Shown piece after piece: positions 48,906 to 60,975 of a stretch of DNA of 64,000 nucleotides; positions within the stretch are counted from its first letter, which is position 1; every line of letters begins with the position of its first letter. The notes under the pieces were generated by a model, which made no database searches, was not told the origin of the DNA, and saw only the letters and a list, made by a program, of their open reading frames with translations. A program made the position numbers and the translations under genes. The DNA is taken from the NCBI GenBank assembly GCA_000181795.3, contig CM012953.1:11624691-11688690 (forward strand), given 5' to 3'. The stretch is from Trichinella spiralis. Lineage: Eukaryota; Nematoda; Enoplea; Trichinellida; Trichinellidae.

Positions 48906-49701
48906 TCATTTTAAAAAATTTTATTAAACGACATTTGAAACATTAGTAATTTATTTTATTTTTAAATTCAACAAGCAAAACATAATCTGATCAAAAAACA
49001 ACATTCACTTTCTTATTCAAAATTTTTACCAGTCATTCTACCAATGAAACTGACATTAAAATATTAACTCGTGAGAAACCACACTTTTATATTTTGAACA
49101 TTTTGTGAAGGTATTTATAAACTTTCTAATTAGTGTATTTACAATAATATTATTTTGTTGGGCAAAAATTTATCACCAAAAATATCAAAAAAAGCACAGA
49201 TAAATTTTCATGTTACACATAGTGATGAAAATTAATTTTTGTACAAAACGGATGAAAATTATTTTGAATTTTGTTTTTTTTTGACTCGTTGCATTTTCAA
49301 AGTGGAAACTTCTTGAAGTGCTATTCAACCGCAACTACAAAAAAATATCACAGGACGAAATTGCAAACTTGAAGCTTTCGTTGAAAATTGAATTTGCCAT
49401 TTTGCAACGTCGAAAGCTGAAGGTCTGTTGAAAAATTTTCCTCGTGAATAATGATAATGATGTAAGCAGGCCTGTCACTTGGTTACTTGTCGTCTGTTAA
49501 TAGTTACTTTTTAAATATGATTTCAAAATTCAAACACTTCCGAGCATTATCATGAAAATGTTTTTTATCATTTTTCTGATTATGAAAGCTGTTGCACATT
49601 TAAATCCAATAAATATTGCAAATGTTAGTGTCATTTTATTAAATTAAATAATAAATAATTCATATGAAAAAACAATGGTAAAATTATTATCTAATTGTAA
49701 C
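48906..49701. other. AT-rich spacer after ACLY
   Basis: ACLY 3' end, with an ATTAAA at about 48921, then sequence with no feature seen up to the LTR-like block at 49702. Confidence 0.5.
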
Positions 49702-49839
49702 AGATACCGTAACGCAATATCAACATCTCATACTTGATTACCTCTATATAATACTACAGTCTGTATTATTTTACGTTTTTACTGTACTTTGACTGCTTTT
49801 CAGCTAACGAAGCATGTCGTTGTTTTGAGCGTTTTCATT
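49702..49839. repeat. LTR-like block upstream of gypsy gag
   Basis: Reverse complement of 12252-12382 and more distantly of 9457-9571. It sits immediately before a gag-like frame in the same orientation as the integrase at 50.6-51.2 kb, the position of a 5' LTR. The boundaries are approximate; no TG...CA ends were assigned. Confidence 0.6.
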
Positions 49840-51190
49840 GCACTTTATTAGACATTTTGCTATCTTGAATGCGACGCTTATTCTGAACAAATTCTCTGTC
49901 GATTTCACGGCCAGGAATGCTGAAAAAGAATGGAAATTCTGGCTCCTTCAATTCGAAGATTTCGTACCACTGACCGTTGATGCTGGGATCAGTCTTTTGA
50001 AAGTCTTACGTCTTCATTTAACTGCAGCCACCTTTGAATACGTGAAAAGTTTCAAGAGTTATGACGAAGCGGTAGCAGAAGTGAAAGAAGTTTACGTTAA
50101 ACCCAAGAATGTAATTTAAAAGAAACCGAAATTCGCACTCGACTTTTGGAATATAGTGGACTAACTTTGCAAGAAGCTTTCGGATAAGACTATGGCACTA
50201 AATTCCATCCAGGAGAATATGAAAGCCTATATTACCTTTGATCTGATTATTAATTCTGTGAGCACAATAGACTCCAGAACTGAAGGATCAAGAAACGGAA
50301 GACCGCTTTCGTCTGAAAGGTCTTCTACGTTGGCCGTTGTAAAACCAAAGTGCTACTTTTGCGGAAAATTGTGACATGCGACATCATATCTACCGAACTT
50401 CACTAAACACAAATGCAGATGCCCTATCTCCAATTTGTGGTAACATGCAAGTAAGGAAAGTCACATTACAAATTGTTCATAACAACCTATGTCATCCTGA
50501 AGTAACTCGTATGGCTGGCTCACTACATGGGAAATAAAATCTTGCCGTACACAATCGAAGAAATTCAGAGAATGACCACCTCGTGCCGAATTCGTCCTGA
50601 GCTGAAACCTAGGTTCAAGAAATCAAATTAAGGCAACGTTTAAGCATCGACTTTAAAGGACCACTGCCATCTGTGTCAAGTAATCGATATGTGTTAACTG
50701 TTTGTGAGGTTACTAGCCGTACGACTGCATACAAGCCCTCAAGGAAAGGGACGAGAAAAAGATATCACGAAGTCATATGGAAGGCAATCACCCTAGCGCA
50801 ATGGTTTCAACAGTTACCAATAGAACAATGGGAAGAAGCATTAGATTTGACAATTACACTCGATACGTTCATTATTGTCGATCCCATCTCTGGGGATTCC
50901 TCATTTCAGCTGTTCTCTTGCCAGCGAAGAACACCGACGGGTACATTCTTCCCAACCTGGCAAAGTATTAATGAGGCGATTGACTCGAACAAACAAAAAT
51001 GATCCTCTAGTATATATATACAAAGTGGAATTACTTCTTCCGAATCAACAATTTTGTCTATGGATCAACCGTATAGTTTACAAAACCCAAGTGCACCCAA
51101 CAAATTCAAACGGAAAAATCCATGGAATATGCGATGCCAATACGAGGGCAAATCTATCTACAATGGAGAAGTCTGAAAGAGCGTAAGCTC
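49840..51190 (+). pseudogene. Internally deleted Ty3/gypsy retroelement (gag to integrase)
   Basis: Order in one orientation: gag-like frame with EKEWKFWLLQFEDF and EVYVKPKNVI (49900-50119); after a frameshift IRTRLLEYSGLTLQEAFG (about 50130-50185); CYFCGK, the first half of a CCHC knuckle (about 50350-50370); the RNase H end TSLNTNADALS (about 50400-50430); an integrase HHCC-like part with VHNNLCHPEVTRM (about 50475-50515); integrase core start LSIDFKGPLPS (from about 50643); then integrase C-terminal fragments to 51186. Protease and reverse transcriptase are absent, and most of RNase H and the integrase catalytic core are gone. Frameshifts are present throughout. It is non-autonomous and dead. 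Confidence 0.82.
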
Positions 51191-51916
51191 ACAGAGAAGA
51201 TCACATCTGGAATGTAATCACAATAATGAATGCATTTGTGAGATTTTCAGTATACGAAAGTTGATATAATCGGTTGAATAGATTTTATGAACTTCCAGAA
51301 GATGGTGACAAAACTTTCCATTAATCACTGGAAACATCATGGACTCCCGTGGCATTGGAGTCCATGATGATAATGTTTATTATCATTGTTTACTTTTAGA
51401 ATGTGCAAATTTGTGAAATTTATACATTTTACGACAAGCTGAGGCAACATGCACACGATGGAACAGTATCTCCATGGCATAAAGTATTTAACATTAGAAG
51501 TGATCATTTAAAATGCCGCCTTTCAAATTGCACCAGTCTTGTATTGCTTTGAATCACTGATGTTAATTTTTGGTTGTTTTGTTTTTCATGTTTCCATATT
51601 TGATTGATTGGATTAGCAGATTTTTTATCAGATTTTGTTGTATTTTGCTCGGTTAATAAAGTTGAGAAATGAAATATAAATGCGCTGCTTAATGGTGGTG
51701 ATCTTTGAAAAATTTTTTCCAATAGAAAGGAAAGCAATGTAAAAAAAAATTAAATTTGGGTTCGAAACAGGCTTCATGCTTTTTATTCTCATTATTAGTT
51801 TTTCAACTACCACACATGTGAATAGAAAATAGGAAAAGAATAATAAAATAATTCATTGAAATACTGCAGATAATCAAGTCTGAAAAAAGGGTGCAGGAAT
51901 TTCAAGTCGACACCAC
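50620..51916. repeat. Inverted-duplicate copy B (partner at 5197-6538)
   Basis: Reverse-complement partner of 5197-6538 (see there). Beyond 50620 toward lower coordinates, this copy continues into the retroelement while copy A does not. Beyond 51916 similarity to CSN5 coding sequence stops. The last 19 bases (51898-51916) are the reverse complement of the CSN5 stop region. Confidence 0.93.
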
Positions 51917-53928
51917 TGTGGATGTTCTTTGGAATGAGGGTTGCCATTAAAATGCACGAACGTGCTTTATTATTACATTACAGTTTATTTTTATTACTAC
52001 ATATTATATTTAAATGTTCAGATTCAACTCAGTTTAGCTAGTAAGTGTACACATTTTCAAATTTACAAATCATTTGATACATGTAAAGTTTTTGCATATT
52101 ATTTATTCAATGGATATAAAACATTGAGGAATGAAAAATAAAAATTTTGTGAAAATGTTCATGACTTTGCAAATTTGATTATTGGAATTAGATGATTTTC
52201 GAACTACCCATGTCTGCATTGGCAAAATTTTGTTTAATCGTATTTTATATAGTATTTTGTTGTTTTTGTCTTTTGATTTGTGAAAACTTAAAAGTTATTA
52301 TTATTGTATTTCAGTAAATACTTTTTTTGAAGAGATTAATATTCTGGACAGAAATGACGATTATAACTTAAAAGTTTGACTAATCATTCACTCATAAAAT
52401 TGAAATCAAAAGTACATTAATTGAAAATTTAGTAAGGCAAATTTATTTCAATGAAAAAAGTTGAGCATAAATGTTTCCAATTTTAATACAATTATTTTCA
52501 GTTATTAGCAAAAGAAAGGGAAGATAAAATCAACGAATAAGAAAGAAAATTGCAATTAGTCAGTGTAAAAGTTGGGAACTTTTTATGCACAATGGAAAAC
52601 TGACTGACGATGATGAAGATGATGGATTGATTGCTGTCAAGTTGGGATATGCTTTTTTTTTCTTAATTTTACATTAAAACCTTCATCTCATTTATGCTTC
52701 ATTGAACTTGACTTCACTGAAAACAGTGAGTCAAATATGACAAATGAATGGAGGAGTGTTTTTGAAAACTGACACTTTACGCATGAAAGCTAAAAGAAAA
52801 AGCAATAAAAAAATTGACAAATGGCAAATGTGAAAATAAATGTACAAAAGACAAAAAAATTTGCCTTCCGATTGAACGTGAAACGAATTTGCATGTAAAA
52901 TTTGTGGCAGATATTATTTATTCCACAAATTAAAAAAAAAACAAAAAGCAAAGCTTCATTTGAGCTGATAAGCAGCACAATGAGAGTCAACTATTTTTTC
53001 CTTGGCAACGCTGTGAAAATGGCAAACAACTCATTCACTCCAACAATACTGAGAAAAAGGTGTGCATGATGTTGAATTTGAAAATTCTTCATTCTGATTT
53101 TATAAAGAAAGCTACTTCACGATTGCTTTATTAAGTAAAATACAAAAATAGCACATCTGACATGAATTTAATTAAATTATAGAAATTTAAAAATTGAATA
53201 TTGATCAATTGACTTAGTTGACCTAATTTGAATGCTACTTTGAAATTCAGGCATTCAAAAATTATTTGAATAAATAATGTTGAAAATAAAATTAATAAAT
53301 AAATAAAATAATTTAAAGAAACAGTGTTTAAAATAGCAAAATGTCAATTTGCCAAACAATATTTTGTTTATAAAATCTGTATAAAGTTTGTAATTGATAA
53401 ATTGAGTAATTTTCAATTTGACGATGATTTGCTTTTAAAATATTACATGTAAGTTTTCTTTAATAAATGCAAAAATGGACACTTTAAAAAATTATTTAAA
53501 ATGAAAAATTTAATATTATTTACAACTGTTTTTAAAGCAAAACGTATCATAAACAAACAAACAAACAAACAAATGAATAAATAAATATGTACAGATATTA
53601 TAAATGTTGTCAGAATGAGCAAGAAAATATTTATTTGTCTTTTAGATGATGTTTAATATTGGATAAATGTTGACTGTTGAATATGGGCAATAAAAAGTAA
53701 TAAGCTTGTACAATTTTAATGTGGCGTGAAAAAGCTGAGCAACGAACACTAGGTAGCGCTAAATGCGGCTTGTTTTGCCCACAACAAAAGCCCCGCAACC
53801 AATCGAGGATCGGCCACAGCTTTGACCAATTAAAATCGCTTCGACCTGTTGACCCACAGGCGTGAACATGGAACCAATTTTATTCAATCATTTTCAAGTG
53901 TGTTGTTGTTCGTTCTCATTAAACTGCT
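51917..53928. other. AT-rich intergenic region
   Basis: No supported gene. Contains an (AAAC)n/(AAAT)n tract near 53566-53586. Around 53770-53850 it becomes GC-richer, with two CCAAT-like boxes (AACCAATCGAG, GACCAATT), probably the promoter of the small ORF at 53929. Confidence 0.5.
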
Positions 53929-54237
53929 ATGGATTCAGCAATAAATAAAAGCACAAGCCATCCCGAGACAAATCAATCGTCCGAAGGGTCGAACCACCGC
54001 CCAGAGGAGATGAACGAAATACTGGAGCAGTTGCAATGTTCGAATATTTGGAAAGCGTCCGGAAGCTCACGTTGGCAAATTGTCGATCCCATCGTGACCA
54101 TCAAAGCCATCCGTACGGACAAGCTGGCACCGGTGCCACAAGCGTTCAAAGCCGACCTACGTCAACTGTGGAGAGAATCCTCGTCGGAAATGTCGGACAG
54201 AAATGACGACAGTCCCAAGTCGTCGACCATCCAGTGA
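53929..54237 (+). CDS. Small unrecognised protein (102 aa)
   Basis: An intronless frame with balanced, GC-richer codon use inside an AT-rich region, preceded within 160 bp by two CCAAT-like boxes. This supports a real gene. Hydrophilic, no signal peptide. The core (about 24-85) reads MNEILEQLQCSNIWKASGSS then RWQIVDPIVTIKAIR and LRQLWRESSSE; the flanks are Ser/Asn-rich and disordered-looking. Family not recognised. Confidence 0.6.
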   Translation: MDSAINKSTSHPETNQSSEGSNHRPEEMNEILEQLQCSNIWKASGSSRWQIVDPIVTIKAIRTDKLAPVPQAFKADLRQLWRESSSEMSDRNDDSPKSSTIQ

Positions 54238-56358
54238 ACCACCGCTTTTTCGAACAAGTGAACGAACATGAACGCCAATTTTACAACATTGTAATTATGC
54301 TTATGATTGTATGATTATGAAACAAGCCGAAAGACACCAACCCAACCAAACAAACAAACAATAACAACAAATTCTTATCTATCCATTATTATTTGTTTGT
54401 TGGTTTTTTTTGTCTTTTCATCACGAAGCAAGCATCTTGTTGTTTCTGAGAAGTGATTTATCTATTATCCGAAGCGTTTGATTTTTATTAAAAAATTTCT
54501 TGTTAGCCAACCACCCTGTGTTTTGTTGTATCTGTTGCACCGTTGCTGGTCGTTTTTATCCGTCTATATATGTATATATATATATACGTTCAAATTATAA
54601 CTTTGGAGTCAGAAATTTGGGAGGAAAAGTAATTTGGCTTTTAAATTTTCAAATTTTATCGCTTTATGATTAATGTTGAAATTGTTAACCCACTTTGACC
54701 GTGAGACAATGCAGATCAACCGAAAAGTGATCTGCGGAATTGAATTTCCACTAGTATGAAGCCCAACGAATAAGTACGGCAGGATGTGAACTTTCCAAGT
54801 GAACAACAATTCGACGCCGTACAATTTCGAATACATAATTTCATTTGAAATTTATAAAATAATTAATATTTACAAAAGTTAACTGAAATTAAAAAAAAGA
54901 AACGAATGCGGCATGTAAATTTTCACCTACAATTGAAAGTATACACACACACGCACACAGACGTGTAAAGATACTTTTCGTTTATTATTACAACTTTTTC
55001 CCATTGTAATAGTTGATCATTTTGTTTAAAAATGTAAATGGATAAAGTAAAATTAATATCAGTAAAAAAATTCAATCGAAATGGAAAATTATCAATGGCG
55101 TATTTATTAAAAATGAAAAAGCAAACAGTAGATGAGCAAAGCTAACTAAACGGTTGTAGTGAGACAAATGCGACAATTTATCGCGTTTAAAATGATAATT
55201 TTTCACGTCTGAACCATTTTATTAAAAAATGACAAAAGTTAAAGCATGTTCGAGAAAAATAAGTTTACATTTCGATTCTCTGTGTTGATACAGACGGCGT
55301 TGAAATGACGTCATCGTCTGACAGACAAAACAGTGAGTAAGCAAGCTATTCGGTGTGCATCAATTTTTATTGTTGGCGTTTGTTCAACTGTGAGCAGCAT
55401 GCTCATTTTTTATTGATCTTAAATTACCATTGTAACAAACGGATGTGTATTTTTAACCCCCATTTACGTGCGCTATATACAATGTACAAGCAGTTTACAG
55501 TTTTGTAAAGGTTTACAGTTTTTTTGAATAATTTTCAATTAAATATCAATTTAATTTTTCCAAAACAGAACAATTTAGTCAAATATTGAACTAAATATCA
55601 TGAAATAAAAAAATTAAATAAATCGATTACTGTAATTTATTAACATATTCAAGTACGGTTACAAGTAATTTTACGTACGGTTACATCATGATGAATATTT
55701 TTTAAAATTATATTAACATCCATATTTTCGTAAAGTTATAATTTTTGGATAAAATTCTCGAATGAAATAACTAACAATTATACTTTTTTTCCATTAATAC
55801 TTGAAATTTGAAAGTTGCACGCTGTGAAATTAGTATGAATGCCGTTCATTTGCTTGAAGTTATGTCATATTGCATCACTAAAATTTCAATTTTAAATATA
55901 CATAACAAAATAAATTAATAAATATAAATATAAATGTATATATATGATCCATTTCAATTAAACCAAGCCTGTAAAAAATAATGAATAATAAAATTATAAA
56001 AACATAAATTTATTTATTATAACGCTTAAAAAGTTGAAAATTCTATTAAAAATAATCAATAATAAATGAAAAATATTAGTAATTAATTATTTTAAATAAT
56101 TCATTCAATATGCAAAATTATTCTATACCTTGATTAAATGAAATATATTCGTTTCTGTAAAATTGAACGAAGCTTCGAGTGATTTTCAGTAGGAGGAGAG
56201 CAAGTGAAGGTCATTTCACAAAAGCGTCCAATTATTGTAATGTACGCGTTTTTTCCATCTGTCAGTCGACCTTGATTAGCTAATTAAGCATGCTGTGGGG
56301 CGCGGCTAAGCGTCAGTATCGTGGCAAGTAGCCTGATGAAAGTTGGCTGATCGTTCGA
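54238..56358. other. AT-rich intergenic region
   Basis: No coding feature seen. A short TA-rich repeat lies near 54565-54587 and a CA-rich patch near 54944-54960. Confidence 0.5.
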
Positions 56359-56736
56359 ATGTTTAACGTGCATAAAAACCGAGTGATGAATTCACGTCCA
56401 GACGATTCTGAACCATGCACATCCGGTTGCAGTGATCCCAAACCGTTGTTGCTGTGGGCCCCACGCAAGGCCAAAATGTATAAATCATTCAAGTTCGATA
56501 CACCGCCCAAAGCTCGACGAAGATTGGTTTTCACTCAGGATCCGGAATTGACCAAAGCCAGTGATTCGGATAAAATTACAAATACACCCCAGACGAGAAA
56601 AAGAGCTTATAAAATGGAAGGGACAAGTGAAGTGGAAAATAATGCGAAAAGATCTCATCAAGAATCCGAGACGAAACGGGAAACCACAGTGATCACTGAT
56701 GGTCGGACAAGTAAAGACGACTGTGACCAAAGCTGA
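56359..56736 (+). CDS. Small unrecognised protein (125 aa) with CDK/cyclin-like motifs
   Basis: A hydrophilic frame in a GC-richer island. It contains FDTPPKARRRLVF (residues about 46-58): a TPPK proline-directed site of CDK consensus (S/T-P-x-K) directly followed by RRLVF, which fits the RxLxF cyclin-docking pattern; a second TPQTRKR site follows. The rest is Lys/Glu/Ser-rich and probably disordered. No family is recognised, and short motifs arise by chance, so cell-cycle function is only inference. A 7-bp GC stem (CCCCGGC/GCCGGGG, about 56750-56780) lies just after the stop. Confidence 0.5.
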   Translation: MFNVHKNRVMNSRPDDSEPCTSGCSDPKPLLLWAPRKAKMYKSFKFDTPPKARRRLVFTQDPELTKASDSDKITNTPQTRKRAYKMEGTSEVENNAKRSHQESETKRETTVITDGRTSKDDCDQS

Positions 56737-58619
56737 CAATATTTTCACCCCGGCCCCACCTTCAAGGTATCTAGCCGGGGTTGTCAGATTTGAATAATGT
56801 GTCGTTAATTTTTGTTTTCCACGTTCGGTTGTTGTTGTTTCTATTTTTGAAATTTGCTTTACAATTGTTGTTTGCGAGAGCTGAAAGAGTGACAGTTAGT
56901 GTTGTCAATCCAAGGCCAAATGAATTTTTTCACTGCGCAGTTGTACACGATGACGATGTTTTATTTTCAGTTGAAACTTATCGTAAACTGCATTGTGCGT
57001 TGCATTTCAGTGTCGCATCAATCAATTAAAAAACATTTTTTTTATTCATTTTGTTTATTTTTAACAAACTGTTCCGGTTAATTAATCGAGTTTATATGAC
57101 AATAATAATAACGATAATTTGCATAATGATGGCACAGTACAAATCATGAATGGAAACATTTTTGAACAAATTTTGTCCAAATCATACATCTTCATTTGTA
57201 TTATTGTAAAATTTTGATGAGAAAAGAAACTATTTTACAAAATTAAAAGAACAAAACTATCATTTCGCATTTTTAATTTATTACAGCTAACACAACTTTT
57301 CTCAATTTTTTTTCTATAGATTACACTCGAACAATGTACTACACATTAGTGATAAATCGAATACAGTGTTGAAGATTAATGATAACTGAAGCTTACTTAG
57401 CGTGATTAATTAACTATGATTGTAATGAATCAATAGTATAATACTTTTATTTTGCTTTCTATATGTTTCAACGATTAGGGCTTGGCTTTTTATACACAAT
57501 TTCAGAAATATTATACACATTTTATATCTTGGAATATTGCAATTCTCATCATTTAGTCAAATTTTGGGAAATAAATGTTAATTTTTTTTAATATTTCACA
57601 ATTGCTACAACTTTTTAAAATTCGCCAATTTTACGTGTACAAAAATCAAATATTAAGAAAAAAACAACTAATTTGCACTGCTGTTTTCTTTAGAAAGCAT
57701 ATATTCGACGTTACACTTTAAAAATTTAATCATAAATATAATTAATATTTCCTAATAATCATTTTTGACATTTTTCACATTATGAAAATGAAAAATCTTT
57801 GTTTTTTTTAAATAAAAGACAGATTTTATGTATACTTTATATTTACAGTAAGAAATAATGAAGTTAATAAAAAGAGAAAAAGAATTAATTTGCTTCAAAA
57901 CTCGATAAGAAAAATTTTTAAGAGTTTATAAATTAAATATTTTGAATTTAAAATTTAATTTCTTATTTTTAATAATAATTATTATTTGTTCGAAAAACAC
58001 GTTGATGATATGTGTATTATGAAGTATTATGGTAATTGAAATTTCTGAATTTATTTTATTTATTTATAATTAAGTTGTCCGAAAAATAATGCTGTTCATA
58101 TGGTATGGTGCAGATGCTGATCCATGTGGAAAATTGGACAGATTGATTTTTTTTTCTTATGGGATACGTCTGAAATGTCGAAAACCTTATGTTATAATAA
58201 CAGAAAATAATATGCATTTTTTGATGATTACGTCATAATTATTTTGGTCATCTGGTTTGCAGAAAGCAAAAATGCAAGCGATATGCGGTGATGCCGGTGA
58301 AGTCGGCCAATGGGGATTTAATTTTTTCACAAGTGAACAGACCTTCAGAATTTACAAATTGTCGGTCAAGGTTTGAAGAAACAATTTTCGCCTTTATTCT
58401 CCCAAGAGGGATGACGTAATCAACATTGAGAGGCGTTTACTTGTCGCATATGTCAATTTCTCTTTTTATAATTTTAAACTGATCTGTTAATTTCATTTAA
58501 TTAATTCAGATAAAGTGCTTTAAACTGAGTTGATAAAAGTTGTTTAAATAATCCGTTTAAACGGTTAAAATGAATCTACAGTAAAGTGCTCATTTTTTAT
58601 TTCGATTAAATTTTTTGTA
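56737..58619. other. AT-rich intergenic region
   Basis: Apart from the GC hairpin near 56750-56780, no feature is seen. Short ORFs around 56781-57080 lack support. Confidence 0.5.
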
Positions 58620-59504
58620 ATGATTAAATATCTTTATATATTGTTTTATTTGTTTATATGCTTTATTTTGTTAAAATATAGTTCTAGCATTTCACTTATG
58701 CCCAAAAATGATGAAAGGCTGTTTGTCAGTTCGAATCAGTCGATGTACAATATTTTTTCTGTTACTAAGATAAGAGCTGCAGCTGGAAGCACGGCGAGGC
58801 TACCTTGTCACGCTTATACGATTATAACTGCGGACCTTGATAACAACGACTCAGCTATTACTGACGTCCAATGGTATCGACTGACGAGCAATGGTTTACA
58901 AAGAATTATTTTTCTTTTTGAAAGTGAAATGAAATTATGGTTCATTTAAATTTTGGTTTATTTTAGAAAAGAAATACTTTATTATTGTCAGTTTGCATTA
59001 TTTAGGAGATATATCAACCGAAATGACAATATGTATATAACTAATGCTCAACCTGAAAAAGATAATGACATTTATTATTGCATTGCTGAGAATCTAATAA
59101 ATGGAAAATTGAGTTCAGTTGTAAATTTAGGTGTTAAATTTTATTTTCAACATTTGAAATAAATTTTACATTATAAGTCAATTTTTAGAAATTTATTTTT
59201 GCAACAAACTGTCCAGGTTCGACGAAAACGCTTGCGGATATGGATATTGCGAATTGGAAATAAATTCCATTGACAACCAACCATTAGTGAAATGCATTTG
59301 TGAATATGGATATTCAGGATTATTTTGTGAAAGCAGTAATTAATTTTATTTTTAATTATTATTATTTTCCTAAATTTTTTCATTTTAGAAGACGACGAGT
59401 ATCGTATATTTGAAATTTTATTTCCATCCATTTTAGTAATGTTGATCACAGTAGTGTTATTTGCAAAGTTAAGTGAACTTCACAAATATCAATATTCATT
59501 ATAA
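58620..59504 (+). CDS. Ig-EGF-transmembrane protein, family member 1
   Basis: A predicted type I membrane protein of 235 aa. Exons: 58620-58939, 59006-59130, 59189-59335, 59389-59504. Signal peptide (MIKYLYILFYLFICFILL); Ig-like domain with Cys63, Trp85 (VQWYRL) and Cys132 (DNDIYYC); EGF-like domain Cys153-164-169-184-186-195, spaced C-10-C-4-C-14-C-1-C-8-C with CICEYGYSGLFC; transmembrane helix about 205-224 (ILFPSILVMLITVVLF); a tail of about 12 residues. The 66-nt first intron was preferred over in-frame alternatives because it restores the Ig E-F strand region and the phase seen in the paralogue. Architecture recalls neuregulin-type ligands, but the Arg before the last EGF Cys typical of ErbB ligands is absent (LFC). 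Function unknown. Confidence 0.82.
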
Positions 59505-60297
59505 AAAGAAAAGTTTATTAAGTATGATTAGCTTTAAATTAAACCATTATCAATAATTCAAATAAGGCAATTTTCTCTTCAAACATGGCAAATTTATTTA
59601 ATTTTATAAATATAGAATATTTTGCCCATTTTATTCCTTGTCAACTGAACAAAAATATAGCAATGAACATTGTATGAAGACAATCAACAAGCAGTGATGG
59701 CATGATAAATTGCCAAATAGAACAAGCATAATGATGATAAATTTCAGTAGCAGTCTGCAAATTGCAGCGAATAAAATATAGCAGGAAAACTGTCATTTTT
59801 TTTCCTTCATCTGCAAAGACACAAAATGCTGCTGTTGTTTAGCATATTTATGAAGGTGATAAAAGTGAAAGGATAAAAAAAAGTACGTGATTCAATTGTT
59901 CACTTGGGAATGTTTCAATTGTGCTGTTTTGCCTGCTTTGAGAAGAAGATTTTTGAAGAGAAGCAATTAATAAAATTTGGTGCATTTGATTAATGCCGTT
60001 CTTTTACTTGAACAATTGCAAAATTGTTGCACTACTAGAAGATTGGGATAAATTTCTACAACTTCCATGACTGGGAAGTTTAAACACATGTTGCGATTTG
60101 TTGCAAAAATGTTGATTATCAAATAAATTCATAAGGATGCTTTTGAAATGCTTGAAAATAATGCACAATTTAAAAAATGTGTTAATTTTATTCAAATCAA
60201 ATAAATATGTGCTGTCCAAAGTAATAATTGTCAAAAACAACGTGTGTACAAATATTGTCGGTGAGAAAATGTATCGACAAATTGAGGCAACAATATT
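59505..60297. other. Spacer between Ig-EGF gene 1 and the C-type lectin gene
   Basis: The two genes are convergent. AT-rich sequence with no feature seen. Confidence 0.5.
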
Positions 60298-60975
60298 CTA
60301 AGATTGAGGCATCTGCTGGCATAGGAATGGTCGCTTAGTGTCGCACTTAGCCCAGTGCAATTCCACCACCATTGCATTCCTTTCTACATGGCATGATAAG
60401 CAATTTTCTTCTGATACGTGCCCGTAGCCTTCGTCGTCGGAAATTTGAAAAGGTCTAAAAATATGCTACATGTATACATGCGTGTGAAATTTCCGAAATG
60501 AAAAAGATTAATTACAAATTGTCAATATTGGCACCCCAGTTGCGTAACCAAATAAAGTTATCACCGTTATAATTCATACCAATCCAAAAGCATTTTCCTT
60601 CAGGAACAATATTTGCAATTGAATTCTGAAAAAAAACCATCAAATTGATATGGATAATAAATGGAAATGATTAAACTTAAAATATTCACTTACCAACTCT
60701 TCAACAGAAGATGGAACGAATAGATTTTTGCCGAATTTTTCACATTCACGTTCAGCATCCGAAAATTGCATTGTCGGTTGATCGTAAAAAATGTACGAAA
60801 TGTTGTTCCAAATGAAACTTTGCAGTTGAAGATGTTCCACTCGAGCAGCAGTTTCTGCTGTGGATGTTGGCTTATTGCTTTCCCAACGCTTTGGCGCCAG
60901 AAAGTCTGCCGTGGAACGATTGTAAAGCGGCGCCGCAGTTATCGCGTTGAAGCCCACAAAAAACATCAGCAACAT
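60298..60975 (-). CDS. Secreted C-type lectin-like protein
   Basis: 182 aa in three exons: 60694-60975, 60516-60625, 60298-60454. The start at 60975 gives a signal-like MLLMFFVGFNAITAAP; an upstream in-frame extension to 61092 is possible. The C-type lectin-like domain covers about residues 55-178: SDAERECEKFGKNLF (Cys1), KCFWIGMNYNG (the WIGL-type block), WLRNWG, EENCLSC (Cys2), WAKCDTKRPFLCQ (Cys3, Cys4). All four disulfide cysteines are present. The EPN/QPD sugar-binding loop is absent (WGANIDNLPF), so calcium-dependent mannose or galactose binding is unlikely. The second donor (TT|GTAATT) contains an in-frame TAA, so an unspliced transcript would encode a truncated domain. It lies on the opposite strand to the Ig-EGF family. 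Confidence 0.85.

Noticed and set aside
58953-59162. Independent 69-codon ORF inside the first Ig-EGF gene
   Set aside because: Its 3' part is exon 2 of that gene. The upstream part is intron, and the apparent stop is intronic.
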